Part shown: piece after piece, positions 11,201-22,864 of the stretch
How positions within the stretch are numbered: position 1 is the stretch's first letter
Layout of the letters: each line of letters begins with the position of its first letter
Source: Thelephora terrestris
Lineage: Eukaryota; Basidiomycota; Agaricomycetes; Thelephorales; Thelephoraceae
DNA: 64,000 nucleotides
Direction: 5' to 3'
Assembly (NCBI GenBank): GCA_015956445.1
Contig: WIUZ02000033.1
Span: 1 to 64,000, forward strand
The notes under the pieces: model-generated
Told to the model about the DNA's origin: nothing
Databases searched by the model: none
What the model saw: the letters and a program-made list of their open reading frames with translations, nothing else
Program-made: the position numbers and the translations under genes

Positions 11201-13116
11201 GAAGCCCTTCCAGATACGTGGTTCTGGGCGGCCAGTAAGGAAGAATTTGACCTTTGGCACCTGGAGTACAAATCGTGCAAGGACAGAAAGGATTGCTGAG
11301 GTGGACTCCTTGTCCTTACATTCATCCAGGGCATCAATGACAATGATGGTTGAGATGGAGGTCTCCTTGAGCAGCTGCACAATCAGCTTGTCCATCTGGT
11401 TGGAGAGAGAATCGTGGGCAACATCTGGATCTGAGTCTACGAGCGAGACAAAGATTGATCGGAATTCGGTGTACCTCTGGGCCAGCTGGACAGCGATGGT
11501 GGGAAAGATGAAGTGAAGGTTGCTCCGGTCCTCAAAGTCTCGTGAGCAGAAGAAGGAGGCACCAAGCTGTCCCTCTGCAAACATCCGCTCTGCAATTGTC
11601 TGTGCAATGGTGCTCTTTCCTGTCCCAGCCAAGCCGTTCAACCAATAGACAGGCAACTTGGTGAAGTCCCTTGCCCATAGCTCAATCTGGTCCAGCACCA
11701 TTCTGCGGGTTCCCTTCAAACATCCTTTGCGACCCTCCCGTCGGTACCCGGCCCCTGGTGCGCGGCGGAAGTTATTGAGGATCACCTTCTCAGCTGTAAA
11801 AGTCTCATGTCAGGGTCCTGCTGTTAGAGGTGGATCGTAGTCTGACCTGCATCCTGTTTAGGAAAGTCAGTTCTCTGCTCAGAGACAAGATTCAGCCATG
11901 TGGATACTCACAATCAACTTGCACCCTTGGTTGTAAATTGCCATTTGTTGCACCATCTGCAGTCATTGTCAACATTGAGATCAGTGCTGAGGTCGCAAAC
12001 AAACCTGGTAGTCATTGATAGCCTCCCGCAAATCTTCGAGGAGCCCAGAAACATCTTCATTGTCCTTGACATGATCGGCAACGCGCAAGATTAAAGACTT
12101 CTGGGGAAACAGTCGCAATGTTTCTTCGATGGACTTGAATTTTCTGAGAAGCTATGAGTGTTTGGGTTGTATGGAAATCGGTTCCATCCACACACGTTTG
12201 TAGTTCTTTGCGGCGGTTTTTTTCGGCATCATCATCAGTGGGCTTTTCGAAAACCTTCTCCAGCGCAGCGACGCGTGAACGGAGGGATTCAACTTTGTCC
12301 ATGACAGCAGCAGTGTCCTGGATATAGATCGGTCAGAATGATTTTTCGAAGGAGGGTGATGGACGAGCCTGGTATTGGGCATAGACGGCGGAGATGGTCG
12401 CTAGGGTGGCTTTGAGGGGGCTGAAAGCTTCGGCAGCGCCCATGGCAATGTCAGCTGCAATTCCAACAACCCCGATGGCCCTGTCCTTCCAGTCTCTTAT
12501 CGCGACTGGCAGACTTCAGTACACTTAGAAGACAGCGAGGGAATCGGCGCTCACCCCTAGATTCACCCGACTGAACAGTCTCCTGGGCGTTTCCGTCAGG
12601 GTGAACGCTTTGAGTCCCGACTGCAGCAGGTGGTGTCGCTCGATCTTGGTTCTTCCCCTCCTTTTGAATTCCTGGCTCCCTCTGACCGACGGGGGAGAGA
12701 TCGCGGGCGATCAGACCGGATCCTTCGTTCGGTGCGTCCAAGGGCACTTGTCTTTCGTGTTCTGGATCGTGTGTCGTGATCAGGATTGCAGGCGTCGGCC
12801 TTATCAGTCGCAGCAGGATGCACTCACGCGTAATAGTATCCTCAAATCCGGGAGTCGCAGGCGATACATCCGATGGTTCGGGCTGCCGATTCACGATGCC
12901 TCGATTTACAATTCTGTATCCTCTCCCACCGTTTGACCCTGGTGGGGTGATCAGATAGACATCATCGGGCTATGAACGGAACACACCTTTGGGCCCAACG
13001 TCCGGGCTTAGATCCGCACCAATGCCGAGAGGTCCTGCGGCGATGTGGGTGGGGATGAAGAAAGCAAGAGTTTGAGAAGGTTGGAAAGATTCTTTGGATT
13101 TCTTGTACCACGGCAT
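8291..13116 (-). CDS. NACHT-WD40 STAND protein, copy A (NLR-like)
   Basis: A fungal NOD-like receptor-type protein. Exon 1 (12987-13116) begins MPWYKKSKESFQ and carries AAGPLGIGADL, matching exon 1 of copies B and C. Several small helical exons follow, including ESLRSRVAALEKVFEKP near 12.3 kb. The NACHT ATPase part has Walker A GLAGTGKST, Walker B VIDALDEC and the sensor-like FLTGRPEPR. A 54-nt intron at 10187-10240 removes an in-frame TGA and joins NACHT to about 630 residues of degenerate WD40 repeats (FSPDGHLLVGYSW, VTWDLQTG). In known STAND proteins NACHT drives nucleotide-dependent oligomerisation and WD40 senses a ligand. Exons between 11.8 and 12.9 kb are only partly resolved. The 3' half is almost devoid of CpG. 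Confidence 0.85.
8711..9763. other. CpG-free tract inside NLR-A
   Basis: Reading every line, no CG dinucleotide occurs between the one at 8710-8711 and the one at 9763-9764, about 1.05 kb, although C and G are both common here. CpG is sparse from 8.3 to about 11.1 kb and becomes normal toward the 5' end of the gene. The reading frame stays open throughout. Confidence 0.9.
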
Positions 13117-14744
13117 CGTTGTGTAGACGTTCGGGATGAAGTGCCTGCAGCGCCCGACCACGTGCCTTGATGCGGTTGGCTGAGCGCGGGGATTCAGCCA
13201 GATTTGCTGGACGTCGTTTACGGAACGAACGATGCCAGATACATATTATAAAGTTGGCGACTCGGACTAGTTTCGCATTTATCTACACGACCGAGACGAT
13301 TGCAGCCCATGAAATTCGCCTTAGGTACACCAAAACCTGAGTCGATGAACGTTGGTCGGGATTACAGCAAGAATTTAACTGCATGGCGGGGCTCAGAAAT
13401 CATCCACGGTCAATGGTGCGGGACAAACTTCGGAAATGTTCTGAGGGAGCGCGAGTTGGTGCAATATTAGTCCATGACCATCACGCCCGAATAGCATTTG
13501 ATCGGATTGGCGTAGTTGATGAGATGAGAGCATGGAAGGCAAGTCTGTTGATGACGAACGGCATAGGTAGAAAGCTCGTACGTGAGAGCTGCCGGTGGTC
13601 AGCGGATATATCGCAGGGACAATCGCAAGTTCTGAAAACGTACATGCGGAAGATTCCTACTCCGAGTGGATCACGGCTCAGCTGCCCCAACCTCCGGATT
13701 GGTCCTACTATCGCATTGAGACGGCAGGCGCTGTCATCATCACGCAACGCGGTGTGACTAGCAGTATCAAACTCGCATGAGGATGGAAGAACGGAGCGTT
13801 AAGTGGGGCGCAGAAGAAGGTAGGCCGACGTTGTCTTCAATCCCTGACGAAAACTCGGGAGATGGTGGAAGAATCATCGCAGATTGATTTCGGCAGAGGG
13901 GGTGAGGGAAATCGCCCGAACGAAGCTGCTGGCATATATTCGGGGGGGATGGGACTGCTTGGTTTCAAAGACGGAGGTGTGCGAGCGAAGAAGGCGTTGT
14001 GCGTCCCCCTCATCATCACCCCGCAGCTTCGCAGCAGCCGATCGAGTTTTCCCTCAGCTCTTCGTACCACATCACATGGGGGAGACAGTGCTACATCCCT
14101 CAGCGGCGATCGTCAGTATTAGTACGTGGTCTGCTTGAGGAGACTAGGGAGACAGCCATCAACGTTTCAACGTGCGTGTAATCTTCAATTCGTCTCCGAA
14201 CCTTCCCAACCGCATCTCTGTCTCAGATTCAATCCTCGAGACATTGCCAACCTTCTTTCTACACCTCCTTGGACCGACTAATACCGCTCTCGTCTAGTAC
14301 TAATTCCAACGCGACTGTGACCGCGACTTCGCGAAGTAACACGGGGAGATTTGGATACCCTCATCTTTGCGCGTTCTTTCTCTCGCTATGCTCGTGATAT
14401 TGTTTTGAGTTTTCTGGGCAGACGGGCAGGTTTGTTCTTCGCCCGGGTCACATCCGCTCTCAATGTCAACGATGAGACCCAGCTCCACTTGCATTTCACC
14501 CAACCCAGCGACACCTTGTTTACGATTATCAGCAACATCTCTCGCGGGCACCCCCTAGCCCACCTCAATCCCGTCTTGCCTCAGTGAACTAGCTTCGATC
14601 CCACCATCGTCCGCGGTGAAGCTATCCTTCATTACAGTTTGGCCGTCTCCCTTCCTGCCGCGTTCATCGCTGTCCTGTGTGAGCGGGGGCTTACCGACAC
14701 CCGTAACTCCATGGTCGAGACACCCAAAGATGACGGAGAGTCTA
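13117..14744. other. Gene-poor stretch, no gene seen
   Basis: Upstream of NLR-A. Many short open frames occur on both strands with no splice logic or family resemblance. It borders two gene relics on the right and may hold further decayed sequence that cannot be recognised by eye. Confidence 0.45.
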
Positions 14745-14990
14745 TTCCAATAATCAAAGAATGCAAGGTGGTGCCCCGACCTCGCGGGTGATAGTTGCCA
14801 GCAGCACCTTCGAAACCCAAACCCCTACCCGTGCAGCTTCGCGCATCTTCGCTCTGCGGCGTTCCTTCGTACGCCCTCTTGCGAAAGCGCCTGCGACGAT
14901 ATCTTCGAGATGCACTTCGCGTAGATACACAAAATGTTCTCGGGTGTATCTGGCGAATGTTGAACGTTGAACGTTGACGGAGCGATGGGA
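14745..14990 (-). pseudogene. Relic of exon 1 of the multispanning membrane protein gene
   Basis: On the minus strand this reads YLREVHLEDIVAGAFARG, TKERRRAKMREAARVG and WVSKVLLATI. It aligns with YLRKIHLEDIVADAFAKG, TKERLRARLRTVVRVG and WISKVLLATI of the fuller gene at 19.2-19.5 kb. Nucleotide similarity is visible over about 245 bp but is much weaker than between the copies at 3.5 kb and 18.2 kb. Neither the N-terminal part nor later exons are found, so this is an old fragment. Confidence 0.7.
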
Positions 14991-15024
14991 ACTCATATGA
15001 CAGCAACCGGAGTCCGACTCGATG

Positions 15025-15260
15025 GGTGCTCGACGTGGGAAAACTCTAGCACGACGTGCTTGATCTCGTCTCCCAACCCACGCTAGGGATCTTCCCGCTG
15101 TGGAATTCCTGTAATCATGGGGCTTGACCAAAGCATGATCTACGCACGAATTTCCTGCGTTACTGATCTAGAGACGGATGGACTTTTGGCCAGAGATCTG
15201 GGACGCGAGCCATTCGGTGGAGCTCAAGGTACTTGTTTTTGCCGACAAAGGAGATCGTGT
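15025..15260 (-). pseudogene. Relic of a glutathione S-transferase gene
   Basis: On the minus strand a frame reads GKNKYLELHRMARVPDLW, matching [18 protein letters not shown] of the GST gene at 15.8-16.7 kb apart from a three-base insertion. Downstream, a TGCTTTGGTCAAGC stretch matches the ACTTTGGTCAAGC region of its next exon, and a GGGAAGATCCC stretch matches GAGAAGATCCC. No complete frame is left. The relic touches the membrane-protein relic on its left. Confidence 0.65.
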
Positions 15261-15780
15261 GCTGCCTCAGAATATAGACTTCTCCCTCCCATGCAATCCG
15301 CGCGCACGTACTGCGCTGTAGAGCATCTTTTATCCTTGGAGCCGCAGGACCTGCGTAATCCGAGGACCTCGCGTTCCTCCAGCTGGGTGCACAACTCTGC
15401 CGATAGGAAGTTCGCTCGGGGCAGCCGATATAAAGAATCGCGGTGTCGAGACGATTACGCGTCCATTCGGCTCGTGAGGAGCATCTGAGAGGCCAGGGTC
15501 TCAAAATGTGCGATTGAACATTGACGATGGTGTGTTGCTTGTCTCATGCAAATTTACGAGTTCCTTTCCTAGTCAACTAAAATTGCTCATCCCTCCTCCG
15601 CACTCAATGACGAGGAGCTAGGCTGCACAGTCCGAGTATGGATTAATGCAAGAGATCGGTCTTCCATCCTTGTAGCAGAAGGGTCACACGACATTCGACT
15701 GGTTCACGTGTATTGTTGACAAGTGCGTACAAATAATTCAGATACATAGCCCTAAGAGGGCACTTCGCGAAGGAGGGGGC
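15261..15780. other. Intergenic, no intact gene seen
   Basis: Lies between the GST relic and the GST gene. It may contain further decayed upstream exons of the relic, but similarity is too weak to place. Confidence 0.4.
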
Positions 15781-16665
15781 CTAATTCTTCTGAAGGCTGG
15801 TTCTGGTCGCATAGATCTTCTTAACCGACTCCCTCTCGGTCAGTTCTTTGTGCCACCTGTTCGACCGTCAGTTCCGATCTCATCCGCATCGAACTAGAAC
15901 CGCGTCACTCACCTCGCGAGAGCGGGGTAATCCTTCTCGAGGTCGAGATCGGGGACCAACGACGAGTTCACAACCCCAGAGTTCCAGGGAATAAAGGACA
16001 GGTCGGCGATGTTCACCTTATCCCCAACCAGATACTTCTGCTTCGAGAGCACGCTATCTAACACCCCGAACACTCGCTTGATCTCGTTGTTGTACCTCTC
16101 GATCGCACTGGGGATCTTCTCGGCGTGTAATCTCTGGAACCACGCTGCTTGACCAAAGTATGGGCTGTCTCGCTACATTAGAAGGGCATTCTACATGTCA
16201 AAGGCATGCATACCCTTGACCTGAGACCTGGAAGGCGAGCCATTGGAGCTCGATGTACTTGTCCTGACCAGTGCTGGAAACCTTGTGATTCTTATCGTAC
16301 TTGTCAACCAAGTATTCCAATATCGCGAGGGTCTCCCTGGATTTTGATGAGCCCTCGTCCAACGGCAATAACTGCGGCAGAAGCTTACCAAACGACGAAG
16401 TCGTTGTTGCGGTGGTCGATGATGGCGGGGATGCGACCGTTAGGGTTGACCTTCAAGTACTCTGGCGCCTTGTGCTCTTTTTTGCTGAAGTCGAGGTACA
16501 CAGATTCGTACGTCAACCCCAGTTCTTCAAGGACGATGGCGATTTTCCTGAGGATCAGATTGGCTGTCAGATGGTCGTTGAAGTTAGCGAGGAGCAGGTG
16601 AGAACTTGCCAGCCGTTGGGGCCACCAGTGTGGGTGTACAGGGTAAATTGTTTTCCGTGAGACAT
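15781..16665 (-). CDS. Ure2-like glutathione S-transferase, possibly defective at the first splice
   Basis: Exon 1 starts [19 protein letters not shown], the thioredoxin-fold opening of fungal Ure2-like GSTs. Then come [103 protein letters not shown] and the end [15 protein letters not shown], stop at 15781-15783. These enzymes conjugate or reduce with glutathione in the cytosol and act in detoxification. Most introns join in phase. The first does not: exon 1 runs TGG CAA before GTTCTC, but the next exon needs phase 2 (G|AAA ATC), so one extra base seems present. Either an unusual splice is used or the gene is recently broken. Confidence 0.8.
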
Positions 16666-18039
16666 TAAAAGCTCGCTAGGGATTTGACTTGAGAAGACTC
16701 GCCGAGGTGGTTGAGAGGATGGACTCGTTGGTTGCTTTCTCCTCCCCTCACCTCGCTCTGGTACTTATACCCTATGAGCGCTCGTGAGTTTGTCATTCCA
16801 TTTACGCACGTCGTTCTCACATGTATCACGCATTGGTCACCCGTGGTGTACGTAGATCCCAATCGCCTGATTAGGGTCGAAGTTTCCTCGGGTACTGTAT
16901 CACAGGCCCGCTCCTGGATTGGCGTGTGACCAGCATGACACGGTACATGCAACCATGAAGCAACGAACCCGCCAGGGGCAGAGGGAGAACTTTGCAGTCC
17001 CTACAGCCTGAGGGTGTGTAACGCTCGCTATGAGCCCGGAGATCACAGGACTGCCATCCTGACACATATTGACTACGTGTCTGCTATTGAAATGTTGATC
17101 TCCCATGTCCATTGCGTGCGATCGAATGTGGTTCTTTGACGTTCCTGATTACTCATTGAAATACCGAGAGCATGACTCAGGCGCAGTTTCTTACAAACAA
17201 ACGAGGAACGCAAATAAACGGGAACCAGTGGGTGAACGGTGCACCTTTGTCATATTTTGATGGCAATGTACACGAAATCCAATGTGCGCAGGTTGCTCCT
17301 TGGCGAAGAACACGCTCCGGCCGGGAGCTGAGACCAAATCTGGTGAGCTGACCCACTCTCGAGGAGTCTGCTGGCTGCATATACTCATGTTGCGTGGGGA
17401 AGGGTGACAAGATCTCGTAAAACTGTTTTGTCAACATATTTGACATTGGGGGGGATATTAAATTGCATCCTCGATGGATGTGTGAAACCTCAGGGCACCG
17501 TATGCAGGTAAACAGCGTCGCGAGGGGTTGCCTACACTGGTCACCCCGACGTTCTTGGTTGTTCCTGTCGCATGTTCACTGTCAGAGTGCGCCGGAACCG
17601 CAGACGCAATACGACTCTCCAAGCCGCTGAGTCCCAACAGAGACTCATTCTGTCCTACTACCGACTCCTCGTTAACGTTCTGCACCAAGTTGTTTCCTTC
17701 AGATATCTCGTTACCTGGCTCTGGCCATTCCAAAACACGTGCGAGGATACGAATTGTGTAGAGGTGCACAGGTTATCTGCGCTCGTTATAGGTCGTAGCT
17801 GGTAGGCGTACCTAGTGTCACAACGAATCGTGGCAAGGGTGTAGAAGAGAAGGGAACAACATACAACAGAGTCGGAAAACAAGAGCGGCAGTGAGTCAAC
17901 TATGTACTAAACAGAAAACTTCAACAAGAAATCAAGATCGTGTAGAGATTTGGGAACGGAGATGGGTCGATGGAAAGCCCTGCAACCACCCCCACCGTCC
18001 GTCCACACTGAGTGTCGGTGTTCCAAGTACTTCATAATT
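16666..18039. other. Intergenic, no gene seen
   Basis: Upstream of the GST gene and downstream of the membrane-protein gene. Open frames of up to about 103 codons (17458-17769, minus) show no family resemblance, and an opposite-strand frame covers the same bases. Confidence 0.45.
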
Positions 18040-19765
18040 TTACCATTTACCTGCGAGCCGTCCTCCAGCCCAAACTAGGCAACCACCACCAAAGGGGATG
18101 AGGAGTATCCAAGCACCGATGTCCCATACCAGCCTCCGGTATAGACGGCGCCTCTGTAAAAGGCGTTCTTTTCGTTGCAGTAAGGGATCATGCATGGCTG
18201 AATCGGGCTCCGTGAAGCTCCGCGTTGGTTGTGTTTGGGGAGGCAGTATAATTGTTAGAGGTCTCCGGATGTGATGTAAAGTTATGTGGATCGCGGCTGT
18301 GAAATGGCTTTAGTCGGCTTTTCGGGTGGGAGACATGGGAAAATTCGGTACCTGGAAGGACGTACGTTCCAGCTAAGATATAGACCAGGGCTACATTGCT
18401 GAGAACATGGAAGAACTCAGGTGTCCCCACGGCCAAAGTAAAAATGACAACAGCTGATACAAGGTGTGAAATAGATGCATTTGTTACATGACGGGATCGG
18501 AACGGGAGGGGGATAGTCGGAATGTTGACGAGGATCTGTGGTACCGTCAACATGAGGGTGGAAGCGTGTAGGACCGCTCGTAATGGTCGTGGGAACCTTT
18601 TGGCATCATCCTGAGCGGGGAACTTGCTCTGTTGAATAGAAATGTTTAAAGATTGCGCAAGGAGGACTTACTGTGGAGAACGGGGAAGAATTGAAGAATG
18701 CCAGTGGGAGGATCAGGGCGAGAGAAGTTATTCCTGACAAAATTAGGAGTGTCCTGAAAGATTGGTAGGCTTTCGTCTTGTGCTTGTGGTTCAAGTGTCC
18801 CGCCTTTAGCGAGCTGTAAAGGGAGACGGTCGACGAAGCGGTGAAAGTGAATGCGGCAGGGGCTAAAATCCAAATGAGCAAGGCGTATGTGCGCATACTG
18901 CAGATCGACCCACAAATGCCGTCCCAAAGGGAACCCAGGCTTGTCCAGCTGGCACTTGCCTCTAGGCTACCTTGTCCATGAGAATGGGCGGTGCAAGCAA
19001 ACCAAGCTACATAAGTGATGATGGAGAGGATCGTTGGGACAACAGCACGCTTTGAAGCAAGGGTGGACACGGTCGAGAGTGGAAGCACCCCCAGCAAGAG
19101 AACGGTGGTCCAAAAAAACCTAGAAGATACAAGGTCTCCTTCCGGCATTAATGGGAGAACGAGGCTGACGGAGACTGAGGGGAGTTAATATTGATAATCA
19201 AAGAAGGCGTGGTCGCGCACGAACCTCTCAAATAAATGGTTGCCAATAGCACTTTCGAAATCCAATCACCCACTCGTACCACTGTGCGAAGCCTGGCTCT
19301 AAGACGCTCCTTTGTATGCCCCTTTGCAAACGCGTCTGCGACGATGTCTTCGAGGTGTATTTTACGTAGATACCGAGCAAGAAGATACCATATGTATCTG
19401 GCGAATGTTGACAGAACAAGGAAAACGCATATAGCAGCAACCATCCGAGGACGTGGTACGTTTCCGTCCGGGATAAACATGGCACCCAACCCCAGGAAAG
19501 GGGAGACAAGATAGAGATAGACACGGCTCGTCAACAGCGGGGTTGCGGACGAGGCTAACCAGTCTAGCTGAGCAGGGTCGTATTCGCCCTCGTCGTCTCC
19601 GTCTGAGAAATAGAATGGAGTGTCGATGTCGTCCTCATCGTCCGGAACGAGAACGATCAAATTGTGGTGTGAATCGGGTTCAACGTTGCTGGTAGTTGTG
19701 AATGGCGTCCTCTCGTCGACCGAAAGGAGGGAATCTACTGAAGCATTTCTGCCTGCGTTGTCCAT
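18040..19765 (-). CDS. Multispanning membrane protein, possibly a distant amino-acid-transporter relative
   Basis: The fullest copy of a family with three traces in this window. The N-terminus (MDNAGRNASVDSLLSVDERT) and about 70 following residues are acidic and soluble. Membrane spans follow: YLYLVSPFLGLGAMFIP, MVAAICVFLVLSTFARYIWYL, FFWTTVLLLGVLPLSTV, TILSIITYVAWFACTA, FRTLLILSGITSLALILPLA and LSNVALVYILAGTYVLP. An intron at 18198-18351 joins YVLPA to the last exon, which reads MHDPLLQRKERLLQRRR, then WDIGAWILLIPFGGGCLVWA, and stops at 18040-18042. The overall plan recalls vacuolar amino acid transporters, but I see no diagnostic motif, so the role is uncertain. The junction between the first two exons near 19150 was not fixed exactly. 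Confidence 0.7.
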
Positions 19766-19895
19766 TTAGAAAAGAACTGGGGGGTTCAGTGGAGGATGAT
19801 CATGGAGCACGAGAAAGCTGGGGGCCGGGGCGGATTCGATTGGGGTTCCGTAAAGTCAATGACTAATCACAATTTTCCGTTTCCATCACCTCACG

Positions 19896-21626
19896 ATGGA
19901 CGACATTCTCGAGCTTCCCAATGCAGACGTCTCCAAGTTACAAGAACCAGGACAAGGCGAAGGATTTGATGACGGAAATTCTTCTGCAGATGAAGAGGAG
20001 GGTGGTCTCGACTGGACGAAGCTACCGTAAGTTCCCCAGTTGCTCTTATATCTCAGACCGATCGAACCTCTTGCAGGCTCGGGCCCACTGCCTCTCGGCC
20101 TGTCATTCCAAAACGTGGAGACAAGGAGTATGAGCCCACTTCAGGGTCGAACCTTCAAAAACATTACCTCGAAAGAGCCCGCGACGCGATGTTCGATACA
20201 TTGAGGGCCGAAAGAACGATCTCAAAGTATGAGTATATCTATTTCCCGTCGGAGATGTTTCATCTGACCGCGTCGAAATAGCAAGACGATAAGTTACGGC
20301 GTCTGGTACCCAAACATTGCCAGGGTTCACGTCACTCTTGCCCGTGGTGGTCATTTCACTTCCATGGGTCATTCCGTCCCCCGTCCGACTTCGGCTTCGG
20401 GAACCAATCAGCATGATGCCCCTCCTGAAAGAGTACACAAGAGGTTGGAACTTCTTCCGGAAGAGGCTCTCTACCTAGTGGAGAGAGGGGCAATGTTCTG
20501 TTGGAAGGAACACGACCTGTTCACAACAAATGCGCAACAGGGACTTTTCCCCGATGATATGGAAGGTGTCCCCATGTCCGTTCAACAAGCATACGCGGAG
20601 ATGATTGGAAAAGAGGATCTGACTCTCGAAAGGTACCAGGTACGATTCTTTCCTCCAGGCCCCACAGAACGAAGCCAGCTGAGTCGCCCTCGATAGGTAT
20701 ATGCGTACCTCAAACGCCTGGGCTACGTCGTGACCAGAGTCAAACAACCGACCCCATTATACCCATTGCCTCCACCATACCCCTCGCCGTTCTTTGCTGT
20801 TCAACGAAAATCTCTCCTGCAAATGGTTCTTTACCCAATACGGTTTATGATTACCCGCATCACCACCCTGTTTGCCCCTGCCTTTAATTGGTGGAAACCA
20901 ATCAGAATCAGTCCCTTGCTGGGGATCAACATGGGATACCGTTAGCCTAACGTGCCGTTGGATCGTGCAGCTCTGACAACCCCACGCAGGTTCCATCTTT
21001 CGGGCACTCCGTTTCATCCCACACGGCCATGGGATACCTCTGAAAGCCAATCCAAAGCATCCTCAAGCGGAAGAGTCGCCATACGTCCACTTCTTCAATC
21101 TATACAAGCCGAGCACACCATACAAGAAAACCAGCCCGCCAGTTCCAGATTTTGCCATCTCTGTCGTAAGGTAATAGGACTCTCCCAACAACCGATGTCA
21201 CCCTTGTACTCATTTAGTTACAGTGCGAGGACCACCTCCATGCCGACCTTGGTTGAGCTCACTGCGCTCTTCGACGTCTTGCCTGAGATTCCACCTCCCA
21301 TGCCTCGAGCACGGCAAAAAACTCCAACGAGTGGTGGTGAAAAACCCCAAATAAAGACAGCGGGAAACGACCTTCAATCCAAGACTCCCAACCCTGGGAA
21401 CGTCGCTTCCGCATCATCGACTTCTACCTCGTGGTTTCCACCGTGGCCGTTTCGCCAGCAAACCATTCGGCAGGCAGTAAAACCCAACCCAGAAAGGCGT
21501 CCTCATCCGATGGCAGCGCTCAAACAGGGAAAGAAGGTGGCCATAATCGCCGTGGTAGACGCAGGCTCTCCGAGTTTCTTTAGGTTTGGGCAAGGGGAGT
21601 TTTCAGAGTGGCCGATGGCCGGGTGA
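19896..21626 (+). CDS. SEN54: tRNA-splicing endonuclease subunit Sen54
   Basis: A structural subunit of the heterotetrameric Sen2-Sen15-Sen34-Sen54 complex that cuts introns from pre-tRNA. Exon 1 starts MDDILELPNADVSKLQ and ends LDWTKLP before GTAAGT. Later exons give NLQKHYLERARDAMFDTLRA, then ISYGVWYPNIARVHVTLARGG, LELLPEEALYLVERGAMFCW (the Sen54 N-terminal domain), VYAYLKRLGYVVTR and PSPFFAVQRKSLLQ. The C-terminus has LKQGKKVAIIAVVDAGSPSF followed by FRFGQGEFSEWPM, the family hallmark. A proline/serine-rich linker lies between. At least five introns are needed, several of which keep the frame open. The ATG at 19896 is chosen because the acidic start joins in phase to the conserved exon. 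Confidence 0.9.
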
Positions 21627-22864
21627 TGGGTAAATAAGGGGAGAAATCAAGGTTGCATCCTCACATCTCGCGTACTGTGGATTCAACAACATCACGCGAG
21701 GAAGAGCCAGCTCATCTTGGCAGGGTCGACACCCCAACGCCCGGGAATTTAGAATTCCGTTGGGACTGGGAGATTGGGGGGGGCAAGGTTCCTGATGCTT
21801 TGTGATCGCTTTTCGAAAGCGCCCGCGCCTCTGTACCTTCGCTCCGCCCCCGGAGCGCGCTGCGTCTTCTCAGGCAGACCTGTGATGCCACCAACAGCGA
21901 TGTGCGACGGATGGCGATATGATAGAACGCATAATAACTTCCTCCCAGACCATGCCTGAGTTTCAGCGCTAGCCATGTTGTCGAATAAGTAGCAAATAAT
22001 CTCCCATGGGATCAAATTCTGGCGGGGCCTCTTTCCAGAGCCCCTTTGTCGCTGCGAACTCCTCGAGGAGTTACATATAGAGAGAACCTCACGTACGTAC
22101 AATTGGCATCAGGATACAGCGATACGACCCACACCAAGGCCGACGAGTGGGTTACTGGGGATTCAGCCCAGCCCTTGCTTCACATCAGCGGCGAAGTCAC
22201 TCAAGCCCTAGCAAGTCTAACATAAGGCTCCGGAATACTCGAAGATCAATCCCAGTGCCTTGACGGTGTTGGTTTCTGATATCGACGTCGAAAAGAACAA
22301 CCCGTCTCTTGCGAGGTGAGCGATACGAGGTCGGCCAAGCGCGGGTGAATCGTTACTGATGGTTGTACAGGTGGCATAATGAACTGATCGAGAGTGAGGC
22401 GGTTAAGAGGGTCTACGCGGTCAAGAACAGCCTTTCGCACTAGGAGTCGGTCACAGAACCCCACTTGACTAAATATAAAAGAGTTTTTATGCGAATAGAA
22501 ACCCCCGTGTTATGTTCTCGTGCGCGATGCGTGGATTTACGCGTCAGCACGATGAAGTGGTATCAGAAAAAGCACCTAGTTCTCGGTGCCTGCAGCATTT
22601 CGCGACGCATGTGCTAATGCAAAGAGATGATCAAATTGGGACTATTACAGAGCCGTTTGTTTGTAAGGTGTATGAGAACGGCGGCAGGATCGAGATTCCG
22701 AGCTGATCGTTCGACGTAGACGCCTCTTTATGTAGGCGTAGCAGTCGTGAGAAAACTGATGTGAGAACTATACATCACCTTCCAAATCGGGCACCCACCA
22801 CCAAACTCAGTTTCATCGCTCCCGCCCGCAAGCCAACGAATCTCCCCCAAATAAGCCCGCCATC
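21627..22864. other. Intergenic, no gene seen
   Basis: About 1.2 kb between SEN54 and the eS19 gene. A minus-strand frame at 22246-22464 contains a kinase-tail-like phrase, but this is not enough for a call. A short hairpin (ACGCCT...AGGCGT) lies near 22718-22740. The promoter of the ribosomal protein gene must be here, though no specific element is clear. Confidence 0.45.

Noticed and set aside
17458-17769. 103-codon minus-strand frame
   Set aside because: No homology, no splice partners and an overlapping open frame on the other strand; likely chance.
22246-22464. Minus-strand frame with a kinase-tail-like phrase (DRVDPLNRLTLDQF)
   Set aside because: No other kinase element is found around it and the resemblance is one short stretch, so it is not enough for a gene or pseudogene call.
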